Source: Brasenia schreberi
Taxonomy: Eukaryota > Streptophyta > Magnoliopsida > Nymphaeales > Cabombaceae
NCBI GenBank assembly: GCA_036023115.1
Contig: JAYKKT010000076.1
Location: 2,666,001-2,730,000, forward strand
DNA length: 64,000 nt
Reading direction: 5' to 3'
The notes beneath the pieces were generated by a model. The model did not search any database and was not told the origin of the DNA. It was given only the letters and a program-made list of their open reading frames with translations. The stretch's first letter is position 1. Each line of letters opens with the position of its first letter. Below, piece by piece: positions 46,158 through 57,634 of this stretch. The position numbers and the translations under genes are program-made.

Positions 46158-49100
46158 TGTAGACGCGCGAAAATCCCCGCCTCTTTGCCCCTTTCGTGGC
46201 TTGGAGTGGATCTTATCGTGCGTCTAAGGCCTATGTATACAAACAGGGCGTGCCAGCTAGCTTACTTAAGCTAGCGAAGATATTTTTAACACTGACTTCT
46301 AAACGTGGCGACTGTGAGCAAGTGAGCTCTTGTCGTCGCAGACCTTCTTGCACCGATGCGCAAGGGTCAGTCTGTACGCTTTTGCAAAAATCGAGTTTTG
46401 GGGAGAAAGTCTACGAAACGGTTTCGAGGTGTCTATTTCAGGTCTTTAAGATGCGATTGCATGTTTTAGATCACGTGGATTTGCACGTGCCTAAGTCTTT
46501 TCTTTTATCCCTTTTTGGGTCGCCTAGTTTGTGTGTTATGAACACTCCACTACATGGGCGAATTCGAGCGGGGGTTGCTTCGATGCAATATGCGTCCTAC
46601 CTCGTGGTATGGCGTAGATGCAATGCAAACTCACGCTACTCCAAAGGGAAAACCCGAAATGTAAAGACAATACTGAAGGGAAATAGCAGAAGGGAAATAA
46701 CTGAAGGGAAATAACTGAAGGGAAATAACCGAAGGGAAATATGTATATATCTTATGTATATGAGCCCTTACTCGGGTCTTGTAAATAAGAGCGAAGGCTC
46801 AATGTGGGTGCGTGCTTGAATTGAAAGACTTACACACACGACATGAAATTAAACCCAAATATAAATTGCAGTATGGCCTTGACTAAGGTCTTGGGAGTAA
46901 GAGCGAAGGCTCAATGTGTGTGAGAGTGCTTGAATGGAAGTACTACACACACGACATAAATGAAACCCAAATATAACTGCAATAAGGCCTTTACTAAGGT
47001 CTTGGGAGTAAGAGCGAAGGCTCAATGTGTGTGAAAGTGCTTGAATTGAAAGACTTACTCACACGACAAGAAATGAAACCCAAATAGTATAGGTCGGCCC
47101 TTACTTGGGTCTTTCAAATAAGAGCGAAAGCTCAATGTGTGTGAGAGTGTTTAAATTGAAAGACTTACTCACACGACATGAAATGAAACCCAAATAGTAT
47201 AGGTCGGCCCTTACTTGGGTCTTTCAAATAAGAGCGAAAGCTCAATGTGTGTGAGAGTGTTTAAATTGAAAGACAACACACCCAACTTAAACAAAACCCT
47301 TCGGAAATGAAATATATACGTACACTTATATATTAGGGGCTGATTAGGCCCGTGTGTGTTCAAAATTGTGCATGACTAAGAGAGTGCACGTGTGTGGTTG
47401 TGCCAAGCCACGTTATTACAAGCGGGGGGAGACTATGCTCCGTTATTACAACCCCGTATCAAATTGAATTTCAAGCAAGTATACGACTAAAGACCGAGTT
47501 TAGACACTTACGAGTAGCTGGTCCGTAGAGGTCTTGCTTGAGCGTGGCCTTGGCTTTGGGCTGCAAATGGGAGCTCCGCGAAGGTGTGTGACCAAGGGTG
47601 CTGGCCGGCTGCAAATGGGGCGCGGGATGGACGCCTCGAAGGGGACCGGTGGCAAGTGGGCGGCGCCTCCAAGTAGGGAGTTTAGAGTGGCTGACTAAGT
47701 GGGTCTTAGGGTCACTAGGGAAGTTAGGTACTAAGGGAAACTGGCCCTAAAAGGTGAGCTAGTGGGAAGGCCAAATAGGACACCTAGGGGGATCGGCCAA
47801 ATGGGAGATGGTGGCTGAGCAGTGGCCAGCCACTTGGGTTATCCTAGGTTCGGCTAGGCTTAGATGGTGGCGGCAAAGAGGTGGAGCTAAGGGGAAGATG
47901 GGTGGCTAAGAGTGGAGAGGTGGTAGAGAGTGGTTTTGAGGGAGTTAAGGGGACTTACCGAATGGGGAAGAGTGGCGGATGGAGTGGGAGAGTGGCGGGC
48001 AGGTGGCTGTCGGCTGGTGGAGTTGGGAAGATATGGTGGCGTCCGGCTGGGGGGGGGCAGTGGTGGTGGACGGAAGAGGGAAGGTGGCGGAGCAGGTGGC
48101 GGCTGGTGGAGGAGCTGGAGCTGCTGGGGAGTGGCCACGGCTGGGTGAGAGATGGGAGAAGGAGAGGGCCCGGCTGGGTGGTGGAGTGGTTCCCACTTGG
48201 AAAACCCGCCCACAATGAGGGGGGTTTAAATAGGGGATGGGTAGGTCGGTTAGGGCTGGGTTTGTGGGTAGTGGTTAGGTGGTTTAGGTAGGGTAGTATG
48301 TAGATAAGGTGGGCTGGATGGGGTTGGGCCAGATATTTTAAAACTAGGGGTTTGGGAAGATCGTGGGCTAAGGGTGGTTTAGGGGTTTAGGGCTAGGTTA
48401 GGTGGTTGGGTTTTAGGGTGAGGTTTAGTGAGCTAGGTTAGGTGGTTTAGGCTAGGTTTAGGCTAGGATTAGGGAAATTAATCTAGGTTTAGGGAAGGAT
48501 TAGGGGAGTGGGTTAGGTGATTAGGTCGGGATTAGGCCGGGATTAGGGAAGTGGGTTAGGTGATTAGGTTCAGATTAGGGGTGGATTAGGGGTTTAGGCT
48601 AGGTTTAGGCATTTTGGGTTAGGTTTAGGTGAAGGAGCTCCCTTAGCATGGCCCATAGACCTTGATCACCCCATGTTGGTGCAGCCCTAGGTTAGGTTTT
48701 AGCTAATTACAAGCTTAAACCCACTCAATTAGGCTAAACCACAAGATTAAACCCAAACTTGACACACAAGTCAAGCTTAATACAACACTCTTGATATTTA
48801 TCACCCCCACTCTCTCTCATGCCCAATATCCCACGTGAATTTCAAGTGGGCCCCACCTCCATTTATGAGGAGGTGATGTGGGCCATGGATATGGATATTG
48901 GATTGGATCTCTGGATCCAAATCCAAATCCAAGTCCACATATGGGTTTGGATTGGAATCTGGATATATATGGTCCAGATCCAATCCAAACTGAACTCTGA
49001 CTCCTTCGAGCTGGGTTCGAAACGGACGATTCGTGCGGGGCCTGACAGCATCAGTACTTCGTCTGCGTTGGGTCTTCGCCAACATGGTCGTCCGCCTCCG

Positions 49101-49466
49101 TTTCTGCCTTCCGGAGATGACTTCAAATGATATTTTGGTAAGAACAGGGTCTTGGACGTTCGAGATCCTGGGGTGTGAATCAGATACAAGAGTTGCTGCG
49201 CCGGGCTCGACAGGTGCTCCGGTTCCGGGCTCTTCTTGGCTCTCCTGGTCCTGTCTTGATCGGGTCAAGCCACTTCGGGGTTTCAAAACATGTTTTAAAA
49301 GGGTTTTCAAAAGCCATCTCGTATGTTTTTGAAAGATATAGTTTAAAACATATGTACAGGGTTGTTTGGAAGGCTCCTGGGTTTCCAAACTCAAAATGGC
49401 CCTTTGGGGCTGCTTGTATAAAACCAGATTTGTTTAAGAAATTCGTGGGATTTCGGGGTGTTTACA
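46158..49466 (-). repeat. 3' LTR of element D (3309 bp)
   Basis: Same subfamily as the B LTRs. Decamer 46246-46255, GCTAGC hairpin 46256-46275, U5 hairpin 46347-46364, tandem repeats about 46760-47280, TATA-like 48235-48243, TTAGG-type array 48360-48635, GGATCC/GATCCA repeats 48905-48990. No gene. Confidence 0.92.
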
Positions 49467-50641
49467 GATGCCCCTCTTTGGCCTTGTCCAAATAGATTTG
49501 GATAAGGGCAAAGATGACAAACACCCCTTTTAATGTCTCCCTAGATCTAGCCACGAAGAATATGGGATCGTCCCATTTTAGCAAAATCTCAATTTTACAA
49601 ACTCTGGTAGGAGGAGATATCACGCCAAAGGGTTATACTATGGAATCTGGTCCTAAATGGGATCATGTTCATGCAAGTACCATGTGTGGGATGCAAATAA
49701 CATGGGTGTGGTGCCAAGAAGTGGCGACCTCCCAGAGACCAGGTGTGGTCGAACTCTAGAGACTTACAAGGCCTACTGCTCCAAGTGAGCAAAAAAAACC
49801 CTATGCTGTTCGATGTTCGGTTTTTAAAACTTATTTACAAACTATTTACAAAAGGGACAACTGTCTTGAGCCTCGATCCTAAGGATCTCGAGCTCTTCGT
49901 GCTTGCCTTTGTTTGAGTCTTAACACTCGCTTATCTAGCGGAGGTTTTATAAGAAAACAAGCTTTATTTCAAATTCCTACGCCTTACTCGAAAGGTCGAA
50001 TTCTCAAACAAGATGAAATTTAAGTAAGTAAATCCTATTTTTACTTTAGGATTCCTCGAAATGAACCATGCTTTAGCTTGGGATAAGCCAGGGATGGGAA
50101 AGAGATACCACGGTCCCTTCTGAAGCGTCCTGTGGTTTGAGGCACAGAAGGCGGAAAACTGCTCTTTTTGAGCTTTTTGGCCTCTTTTTCCTTTTTTTTC
50201 CATAGAGGGTCTCCCTTTGGGAGTATTTTTTCTTTAATCCCTCTTTTTCATAAGAGAATCGATTTTTCTTTTTCAAGTCTGGTTTCTTTCTTTTGGAAAG
50301 AGACTTTAAATGGGAAATTCCCTTTTGATTTGGGCCTTCGTTTTCCTTTTGGAAGGAGAAGAGAAGAGGGGAGGACTTATCCCAAGCCTACACTCGATCC
50401 ATTCTAGATCAGCCTATTTAGAAATAGCACGTACTACTTGCAAGTATCTTGCTATGTTGAACTAGGCCTTTCTTTGTAAAACGAAGGATTTTGAAATGTA
50501 ACCACGATTTTGAAAACTCCACTCTTTCACAAGTGCGAATTCTCTCACTTAGGGTCACACGAGTTGCTTTTGCACCTTATTCACACGTCTCAGGGCAGCT
50601 ATCCCTCTAAAATTTTTGAAAACTGGAATTTAATCCAGATC
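49467..50641 (-). other. 3' UTR of element D with PPT hairpin
   Basis: PPT hairpin arms 49476-49493 and 49496-49513. ACCACGG with a one-base variant right arm (CTGTGGT) at 50107-50136; CTCCCTTTGGGAG at 50211-50223. No gene is seen. Confidence 0.8.
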
Positions 50642-52301
50642 CTACACATGATACTTCTTTAAGTATTGAATATTGATAGGATCTGCTAAATTCCTACCTT
50701 CTACATCGATCAACCAATACGAATTGTTCGTAGTGGTTGCTCGTACAACATAGGGTCCATCCCAGTTGGGGCGCCACTTGCCTAGGGGGTGTGGGCCACG
50801 ATGATGGATGGTTTTCAAGACCAGATCTCCCACTTCAAAGTGGCGAGGTCTCATGTGTTTGCTATAATGTCGGGCTATCCTTTGCCGGTATGCACGAGCA
50901 TGATCCATAGCAAGGAGTCGCCTCTCATCTAGCAAATCTAGTTCGGCCATCCTAGCATGTTGAAGCGTCTCTAGGGGGAGGTCGAGTGCAATGGATGTAT
51001 GGAATGAATGCAGTTGGGTATGAATGGGAAGAATGGCGTTTGTGCCATAGACCAATTCGAATGGTGTGGCATTCGTGGGAGTCCGGATGGAAGTCCTATA
51101 AGCCCATAAGGCTTCATCCAGCTTCTCATGCCACCTCCTACCCTTCTCTAAGGTCTTCTCAATGATACCAATGAGAGTCTTGTTTGTGGCTTCGGCTTGG
51201 CCGTTGCCTTGAGGGTAGTAGGGCGAGGAGAAGTGGTGAGTTATGCCATACGTGTTGCACAACTTAACCATCCGCTCGTTCTTGAATGGGGTACCATTAT
51301 CAGACACAAGGTCTCGTGGAACCCCAAATCGAGCCAAGATATTCCTCCGGATGAAAGCCACCACATGTTGCCCCATCACATTCGTTAGGGAAATGGCTTC
51401 CACCCACTTGGAGAAATACTCCGTGGCTGCTAAAATAAAACGATGCCCATTCGAGGCCTTTGGAAATATGGGGCCTACAATGTCAAACGCCCACATGGTA
51501 AATGGCCAGGGGTTGACCACGGAATGCAATGCAGATGAAGGGATATGAATGGCGTGCCCATGCACTTGACATGGATGACACTTCCTAACATGATCGTGAC
51601 AATCCTTTTTGAGGGTGGACCAAAAATAACCCCCTCTAAGTATTTTCATTGCCATCATGTTGGCATTAACATGACCTCCACATTCTCCATCGTGGAACTC
51701 GTGCATCACTATCCTAGCCTCCTCTAGGTCGATACACCTAAGCAGAATGCCGGTAAAACTCTTTTTGTATAAGACCCCACCCAGAATGGTGTATCGGGTC
51801 GAAATCTTACGAATGAATGCCCTATCTTTGGATGTGGCATCCTCGGTGAATCCCCCATTTTCTAAAAATTGTTTTATGTCATAGAACCAAGGTTTTTCAA
51901 TAGACTCTGGGTTGTTTTGGCAAATATCCAAGTCGTGTGTGGATGGATGGGGCGCATGCCATATTTCCAAAGATCTGGTCCCTGAAATGGGATCGACCTT
52001 CAGGGCTGAACCCAAGGAGGAGAGGGCATCGGCGATGCCATTGTCCTCTCTTCCCACGTGTGTGAGCTTACACGACTGGAAGGAGTGGACCAATCGAGTG
52101 GCCAACTCGTGATATGGAAGTAGTTTCTCATTACGTACTTGCCAAATTTTTAAAATCTGATTTATGACAAGGAGCGAATCTCCAAAGACCTCGATGCATG
52201 ATGCCCCTAGAGTTTTCGAAATCCTTAAGCCTTGTATGAGTGCTTCATACTCAGCTACGTTGTTGGAACATTCGAAATCTAAGCGGACCGCTATGGGAAT
52301 C
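50642..52301 (-). pseudogene. pol: Pol of element D, 3' half: end of second RNase H and integrase
   Basis: Open frame from the E insertion to the stop at 50642-50644. It carries the last three catalytic acidic residues of the second RNase H (AEYEAL, FGDSLL, NGIADALS). The integrase has HEFHDGECGGH and CHPC zinc ligands, AFDIVG, VSDNGTPF and GQAEATNK as the DD35E triad, and the GPY motif WDGPYVV. No nonsense or frameshift is seen. It is separated from its 5' half by the 9.7 kb E insertion and is therefore inactive now. Confidence 0.93.
52297..52301 (+). repeat. Target site duplication GAATC, left copy (element E)
   Basis: GAATC is repeated at 61966-61970. Both flanks belong to the second RNase H of D. 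Confidence 0.96.
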
Positions 52302-53924
52302 TGTAGACACCGAAAATTTTCACTTGCGGGTTCTTAGGCCTGAAGTGAACCTTTTCGCAATCTACTTCGCTTTATGGGCGTGCCAGCTAGTTTACTTTAA
52401 CTAGCAAAGTATGTTTTGAAAACAATCTGACTTTTGAAAGGCGATTGTAGGCAAGCGGGATTTTTACGTCGCAGACCTTCTTGCACCGATGCGCAAGGGT
52501 CAGTCTGTACGCTTAGAGACTTCGTTTTGAAACAAGTTTAACTCAAAATATATTTTGAATGAAGAAGTGTTTTAAAACCTTTTGAAAACCATGCATTTGG
52601 GCGATTTTGACTTTATAAGGGTTGGGCGACCCTAAGTCTTGCACGATTTGATTCGGGTTTGTACGATTCTCAGATTTTAGATCACGTGGATTTGCACGTG
52701 CCTAAGTCTTTCTTTTTATCCCTTTATGGGCCACCTAGGTGTGTGTTATGAACACTCCACTACATGGGGCGAATTTGAGCGGGAGTACGGGGCTTGCTTC
52801 GATGCAATATGCGTCCTACCTCGTGGTATGGCGTAGATGCAATGCAAACTCACGCTACTCCAAAGGGAAAACCCGAAATTAAAAGACAATGCCGAAGGGA
52901 AATTGCCGAAGGGAAATGACTTGTAAAGTAAATAGCCGAAGGGAAATGACTTGTAAAGTAAATAGCGGAAGGGGAAATATGGCTATATCTTAAGAGCGGA
53001 AAGGCTCAATTGTGTAAGTGTGTGTCGTGTATATATTGAAAGACAACGCACACGACTTGAACCTTAAAACCCGAATCTTAAAGACGTAGCCGAAAGAAAT
53101 ACTTTATATAGAGTATATGTAGGGGCCCTTACTTGGGTCTTGTAAATAAGAGCGAAGGCTCAATGTGTGTGCGTGCTTGAATTGAAAGACTTACACACAC
53201 GACATGAAATGAAACCCAAATATAAATTGCAGTATGCCTTGACTAAGGTCTTGGGAGTAAGAGCGAAAGCTCAATGTGTGTGAGTGTAGAATTGAAGTAC
53301 TACGCACACGACATAAATGAAACCCAAATATAACTGCAATAAGGCCTTTACTAAGGTCTTGGGAGTAAGAGCGAAGGCTCAATGTGTGTGCGTGTGGAAA
53401 ATGGAAAGACAACACACACGACTTAATTAAAAACCCCCTTGACTTAAAATATATAAATATAACTATATATTAAGGGCTTGTTAGGCCCGTGTGTGTGCAA
53501 GAAGTGTACGACTAAGAGCGGAAAGGCTCAAGTGCGTGTGTGTGGGTGTGTCAAACCACGTTATTACAATCGGGGGAGACGAAGCTCCTTTACTACAACC
53601 CCGTATCAAAATTTAATTGAATATAAAGCAAGTTAATGTAATAGACCAAGTTTAGACACTTACAAATAGCCGGTCCATGTTCAACTTGCTTGCACGTGGG
53701 CTCACGGTTCACCTTGGGCAGCCAAGAGGGGGTTATCCTAGGTGGCTTTGAGGGAGGTTCTATGGGGCACGATTAGGGTCTTAGGGGAACTAAGGTTCGG
53801 CCAAGACGGGGGCTGTGTAAGGTCTGTCCTAGGGTCTGTCCTAGGGTACAGGTCACGACCAGGGTGCAGGTTAGGTCGGCAGGAAGGTGGACAGGGCGGC
53901 AGGGAGGCAGTCGGGTCGGCAATC

Positions 53925-54090
53925 GGGCGCCTGGCGCTAGGCGCTGGCGGGCGTCTGGCGCTGGGCGCTGGGCGCTGGCGGGCGTCTGGCGCTGGGCGCT
54001 GGGGCGCGGGATGGCGTCAGGGCGCGGGATGGCGTCAGGGCGCGGGATAGCGTCAGGGCGCGCGGACAGCGTCAGGGTGCGCACGGCAGG
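53925..54090 (-). repeat. GC-rich minisatellite in the E LTR
   Basis: Repeats of GCGCTGGCGGGCGTCTG type followed by about four of GGGCGCGGGATGGCGTCA type. It is repeated at 60775-60940 in the other LTR. It is not seen in the other LTR subfamilies. Confidence 0.85.
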
Positions 54091-54448
54091 CGCGGTCCGG
54101 TTAGGTTTAGGTTGGTTCAAGTCTAGGGTTAGGTTTGGTCGAACCTAGGTTGGGTTAGGGCTAGGTTTAGTTAGGGTTAGGTTCAGTTGGGGTTAGGTAG
54201 GTTCGAACCTAGGCTAGGTTGGGGTTAGGTTTACCTCTTGGAGCCGGTCCTTCTTGGCTTGAGCCCACGTCTCCACGGTTGCAGCCACTTGGTCCAGCCC
54301 ACCTTGGTTGCAGCCACTTGGTCTAGACCCACTTAGCCCACATGGCTTGAACCCACCTCACCCAATGAGCCCACATGGCTAGGTCTATCACTCCCTCTCT
54401 CTCCTCCCAAATATTTGCATGAACCCTTTACATGGACCCCCTCACCTC

Positions 54449-54459
54449 TATTTATAGAG
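54449..54459 (-). promoter_or_regulatory. TATA box of the E LTR
   Basis: CTATAAATAG in sense, within a short palindrome CTCTATAAATAGAG. The same sequence is at 61299-61309 in the 5' LTR, which would drive transcription. Confidence 0.6.
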
Positions 54460-55115
54460 ATTTGAGGTGGGTCTTGGATTTGGGTTTGGGTTTGGGGTTT
54501 GGATCCATACCCAAATCCAAACACTATTTGGATCTGGATATTGGATCTCGGATATTTTGAGATCTGTATCCGATCCAAACCCAATATTTTTATGGATACG
54601 GATCTGGATATTTTGATCCAAATCCGATCCAATCCAAACACTATTTGGATCCAATCCAAATCCAAACACTATTTGGATCGACCCAAACACTATTTGGATT
54701 GGGCCAAATCCAAACACTATTCATTACATGGATTTGGATCTGGATATATATGGTCCAGATCCAAATCAAAATTTCTTCGGACAGTCCTTCTTGGCTTCTC
54801 GAGGCGAACGATCTGTGCGGGCACTGGCTTCATCAGTGCTCCGTCTGGTGCTGGGTTTTCCCCAACTTTGTCGTCCGGACTCCGTCTCGCCGTTCTGGAC
54901 TCCGTTGAGCTTTTCATCAAATGGGCTCTGCTTTCTTTTGTTTTTTTATCAGGGAGTGGCTTCTGAAGCTCTGGGCTTGAATCCTCTTCGGGCCTAGGGC
55001 TTCTTTTGCCTTCTGTACCTGTTTTCACATTTCAAAACAGGTCGTCGTTTTGGCTCAAATGAGCTTTTTGGTGTTTCGAGAGTTTTTGAAAAATAGAAGA
55101 TTTGGGGTGTTTACA

Positions 55116-57634
55116 GATGCCCCTCTTTGGCATTATCCAAATGTATTTGGATAATGGCAAAGAAGAAACACCCCATTTTGGTTTTTCCCTCAAATTTTCT
55201 CGAGAATACACCATTTATTTCGCAAAAACCCTGTTTTCTTTTTCCACAGGTGGGGATTTTTAGCAAAAGGGGGCTTTTCCTAGCTATTTCCCTATATGTA
55301 TGATCATGCACGAATGACTCTTTGAATGCATGCATGAGAAAAATTTTATTTTTTTGTTTTTGAGCCCGAAGAGAGCCTTTTGAGGCTGGTTGCTCCGAGC
55401 AGGTTTTTACCCATGTCTTTTTGACATTCGTGGGTTTTTCGAAAATTTCTTTTTGAAAAGGAACTCCTTTTAACTTGTATCGAAAAGGACTTCCATTTTT
55501 CATACTTCCCTTCATTCGGGTTTCAATACCTGCTACTCAGTAGAGGTTTTTGGGTAGGAAAACTTGGAAAACATTTCAAAGTTCCATTTCCTACAAAACA
55601 GAGTCGAGTTCTCAAACAAAATGAAATCCAAATAAGCCGATTTTATTCGTACTTTAGGATTTTCGCAAATTTGAATCTTTTTCCTCGGGGATAAGCCGTA
55701 GGGATATGGGAAAGAGATACCACGGTCCCTTCTGAAGCGTCCCGTGGTTTTAGGCAAAGAATCGGAAAATCGCTCTTTGGAGCTTTGGCTTTTTGTTTCT
55801 TTTTCATAGAGGGTCTCCCTTTGGGAGTATTTTTTCATTAATCCCTCTTTTCTTTAAAGGAGAGCAGCTCTTTGGAGGAGTTTTTGTATTCCCTGTTTAT
55901 GAAGGGAAGACCTCTTTGGGAGGAGTGTTTTTATATCTCCTTTTTCTTTTGAAACGAGAAGACCTCTTTCGGAGGAGTTTTTGTATTCCCTGTTTATGAA
56001 GGGAAGACCACTTTCGGAGGAGTTTTTGCATTCTCGTTTTTTTGTTTTTCTTTTGAAAACAGCCAATTTTCCTTTTCGGAGAGAAAGTAGGATGGGGGAG
56101 GGCTTATCCCTTTGGTTACTCGATTCAAACGAGATCGTCCTATTTCTTAATAGCATCTGCTATTCGAAAATATTTTGATATTTTGAACAAGGCTTAATCT
56201 TGTAAGCCAGGGTTCTTTGAAATATAGCCAATTCATTTTTGGAAGACTCTACTTTTTGAAAAGTATAGATTCCTCCATTCGGGGTTATACAATCTACTTC
56301 GATCCTTCTTTCAAGAAGTTTCAAAGGAGTTCGATTTTTCAAAATCTTTTTGAAAAAGAATTCAGCATAAACCCTTTTGAATATTCGGGCATTTTCGGGG
56401 TTTTGCTAATTTCTATCCACAATATCAACAAATTTCTAATTTTTGTTGCCCTTTCGAAGACATGGGGACATTTCTACTCGAGTTTGCCACCCTTTTGGGC
56501 TTTCTTCGGGGTGATATGATGCATGCTATGCACTCCATGTGATTTTAAAATGGAAATACATGTTTTTATGCAACGATGAACACATGAAATGTATCTCACA
56601 AATAATGAAGGAGATGCATTTGCTTATCCATGGAAAGTGTTTAGGGGTTGTATTTAAAAATGCCCCTAGCTTGATGGGAATTTTGCATGGCCATATGGTG
56701 AAGGGCCATGGCTTTTCAAAGGGATTTTGGATGGACAATGGTATGTTCATGTCCATGCACTTCCATGGTTTTTCTAACATGATCATGATACTTTTTGCTC
56801 AAGGATGGGAAACATAACCAGTCCTAAGTGATCGTCATGGCCATCAGGTGTTAGTTTTGACATGGTCTCCATATTTCATCGTGAGATTCATGTTCTTTAT
56901 CCTAACACAATCAAGGTTTTCATATAAACCAGAAGTTTGAAGAAAATCTTTCTTTTCAAAGCCATGAAAGGTTTTTGTGAAATGCTAACCCTTTTTCGAG
57001 ATTCTCATTTCCTTTTTAAAATTTGCCTCGAAGGTGTTGGTTTTGATTTGTATGGAGACATGCCTATGAAGGCTCGATACTTAGGGGTCGACTCTTATTG
57101 CCCCTTTGATTTTGCAAAACCCTGAATTCGATTTCTAGAATGATGTCTAGACTCGATGCATATGAATGATTTCAAAGTGTAATGCATGATGCTTATGCAC
57201 ACACTATGGGTTAACTTATTTCTAAAAATCCCCAATTTTCCATAAGTTAAGGATTTTGCGAAGTTCATGAAGCTTGGAGGTGTTTATTCCTCCTTGCTTT
57301 GGTGATTCTCGAGCTTTTCATTTTTGAAAAAGCTCTAGGCAAAAGGGTGGATAGGACCAGCTTTTTGGATACTTGGTTTTAGGGAGTATATACATTTTTT
57401 TGAAAGCATTTTTACAATTTTTCGAAAATGGGCTTTGTACATGGCCAAAGGCTTTTGAAACAAAATTTCTTTTTGGAATTTTCGTTTTTCCAAATGTTTT
57501 TGAGATTTTGAGAGTTTTCAACTTTTTTTGTCTTTTTCAAAAGTAGGGATCTTCCATTGAACCTTCAAAGAAAACATTCATGAATCAGACTCTAATCAGA
57601 TAGGTCTAAGACATGGGTTTCGGTTTTAGAGGTT
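55116..57634 (-). other. Element E: PPT, 3' UTR and eroded pol remnants
   Basis: PPT hairpin arms 55125-55142/55145-55162 (17 of 18 pairs). ACCACGG/CCGTGGT 55719-55748. CTCCCTTTGGGAG 55815-55827. Then an E-specific repeat cluster 55858-56036. From 56530 to 56910 there is degenerate integrase sequence (KPWPFTIW, like SPWPFTMW of D). From 57050 to 57125 there is a short RT remnant. From 57480 to 57600 the Lys-rich start of pol is recognisable. No open frame of coding quality. Confidence 0.8.

Larger units (their letters stand above)
52302..55115 (-). repeat. 3' LTR of element E (2814 bp)
   Basis: Decamer 52376-52385, CTAG hairpin 52386-52405, U5 hairpin 52480-52497, tandem repeats about 53125-53420, GC-rich minisatellite 53925-54090, TTAGG-type array 54100-54240, TATA box 54449-54459, GGATCC/GATCCA repeats 54470-54770 with a 14-bp palindrome (54731-54744/54754-54767). 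No gene; the IQ-rich and Arg/Pro-rich ORFs come from repeats. Confidence 0.95.

Noticed and set aside
53742..54120. Arg/Gly/Pro-rich ORFs with internal repeats in the E LTRs
   Set aside because: A GC-rich minisatellite read in several frames; it lies in LTR sequence with no start context or homology I recognise.
54499..54966. ORFs rich in IQIQ/DPNPN repeats (also 20068-20567, 25213-25692, 36509-36994, 48801-49394, 61349-61816)
   Set aside because: They are translations of GGATCC/GATCCAAATCC tandem repeats in U3, not proteins.
55858..56200. A captured host gene fragment in E
   Set aside because: The sequence is made of short hairpin repeats related to the family's own 3' UTR; no coding signal is seen.
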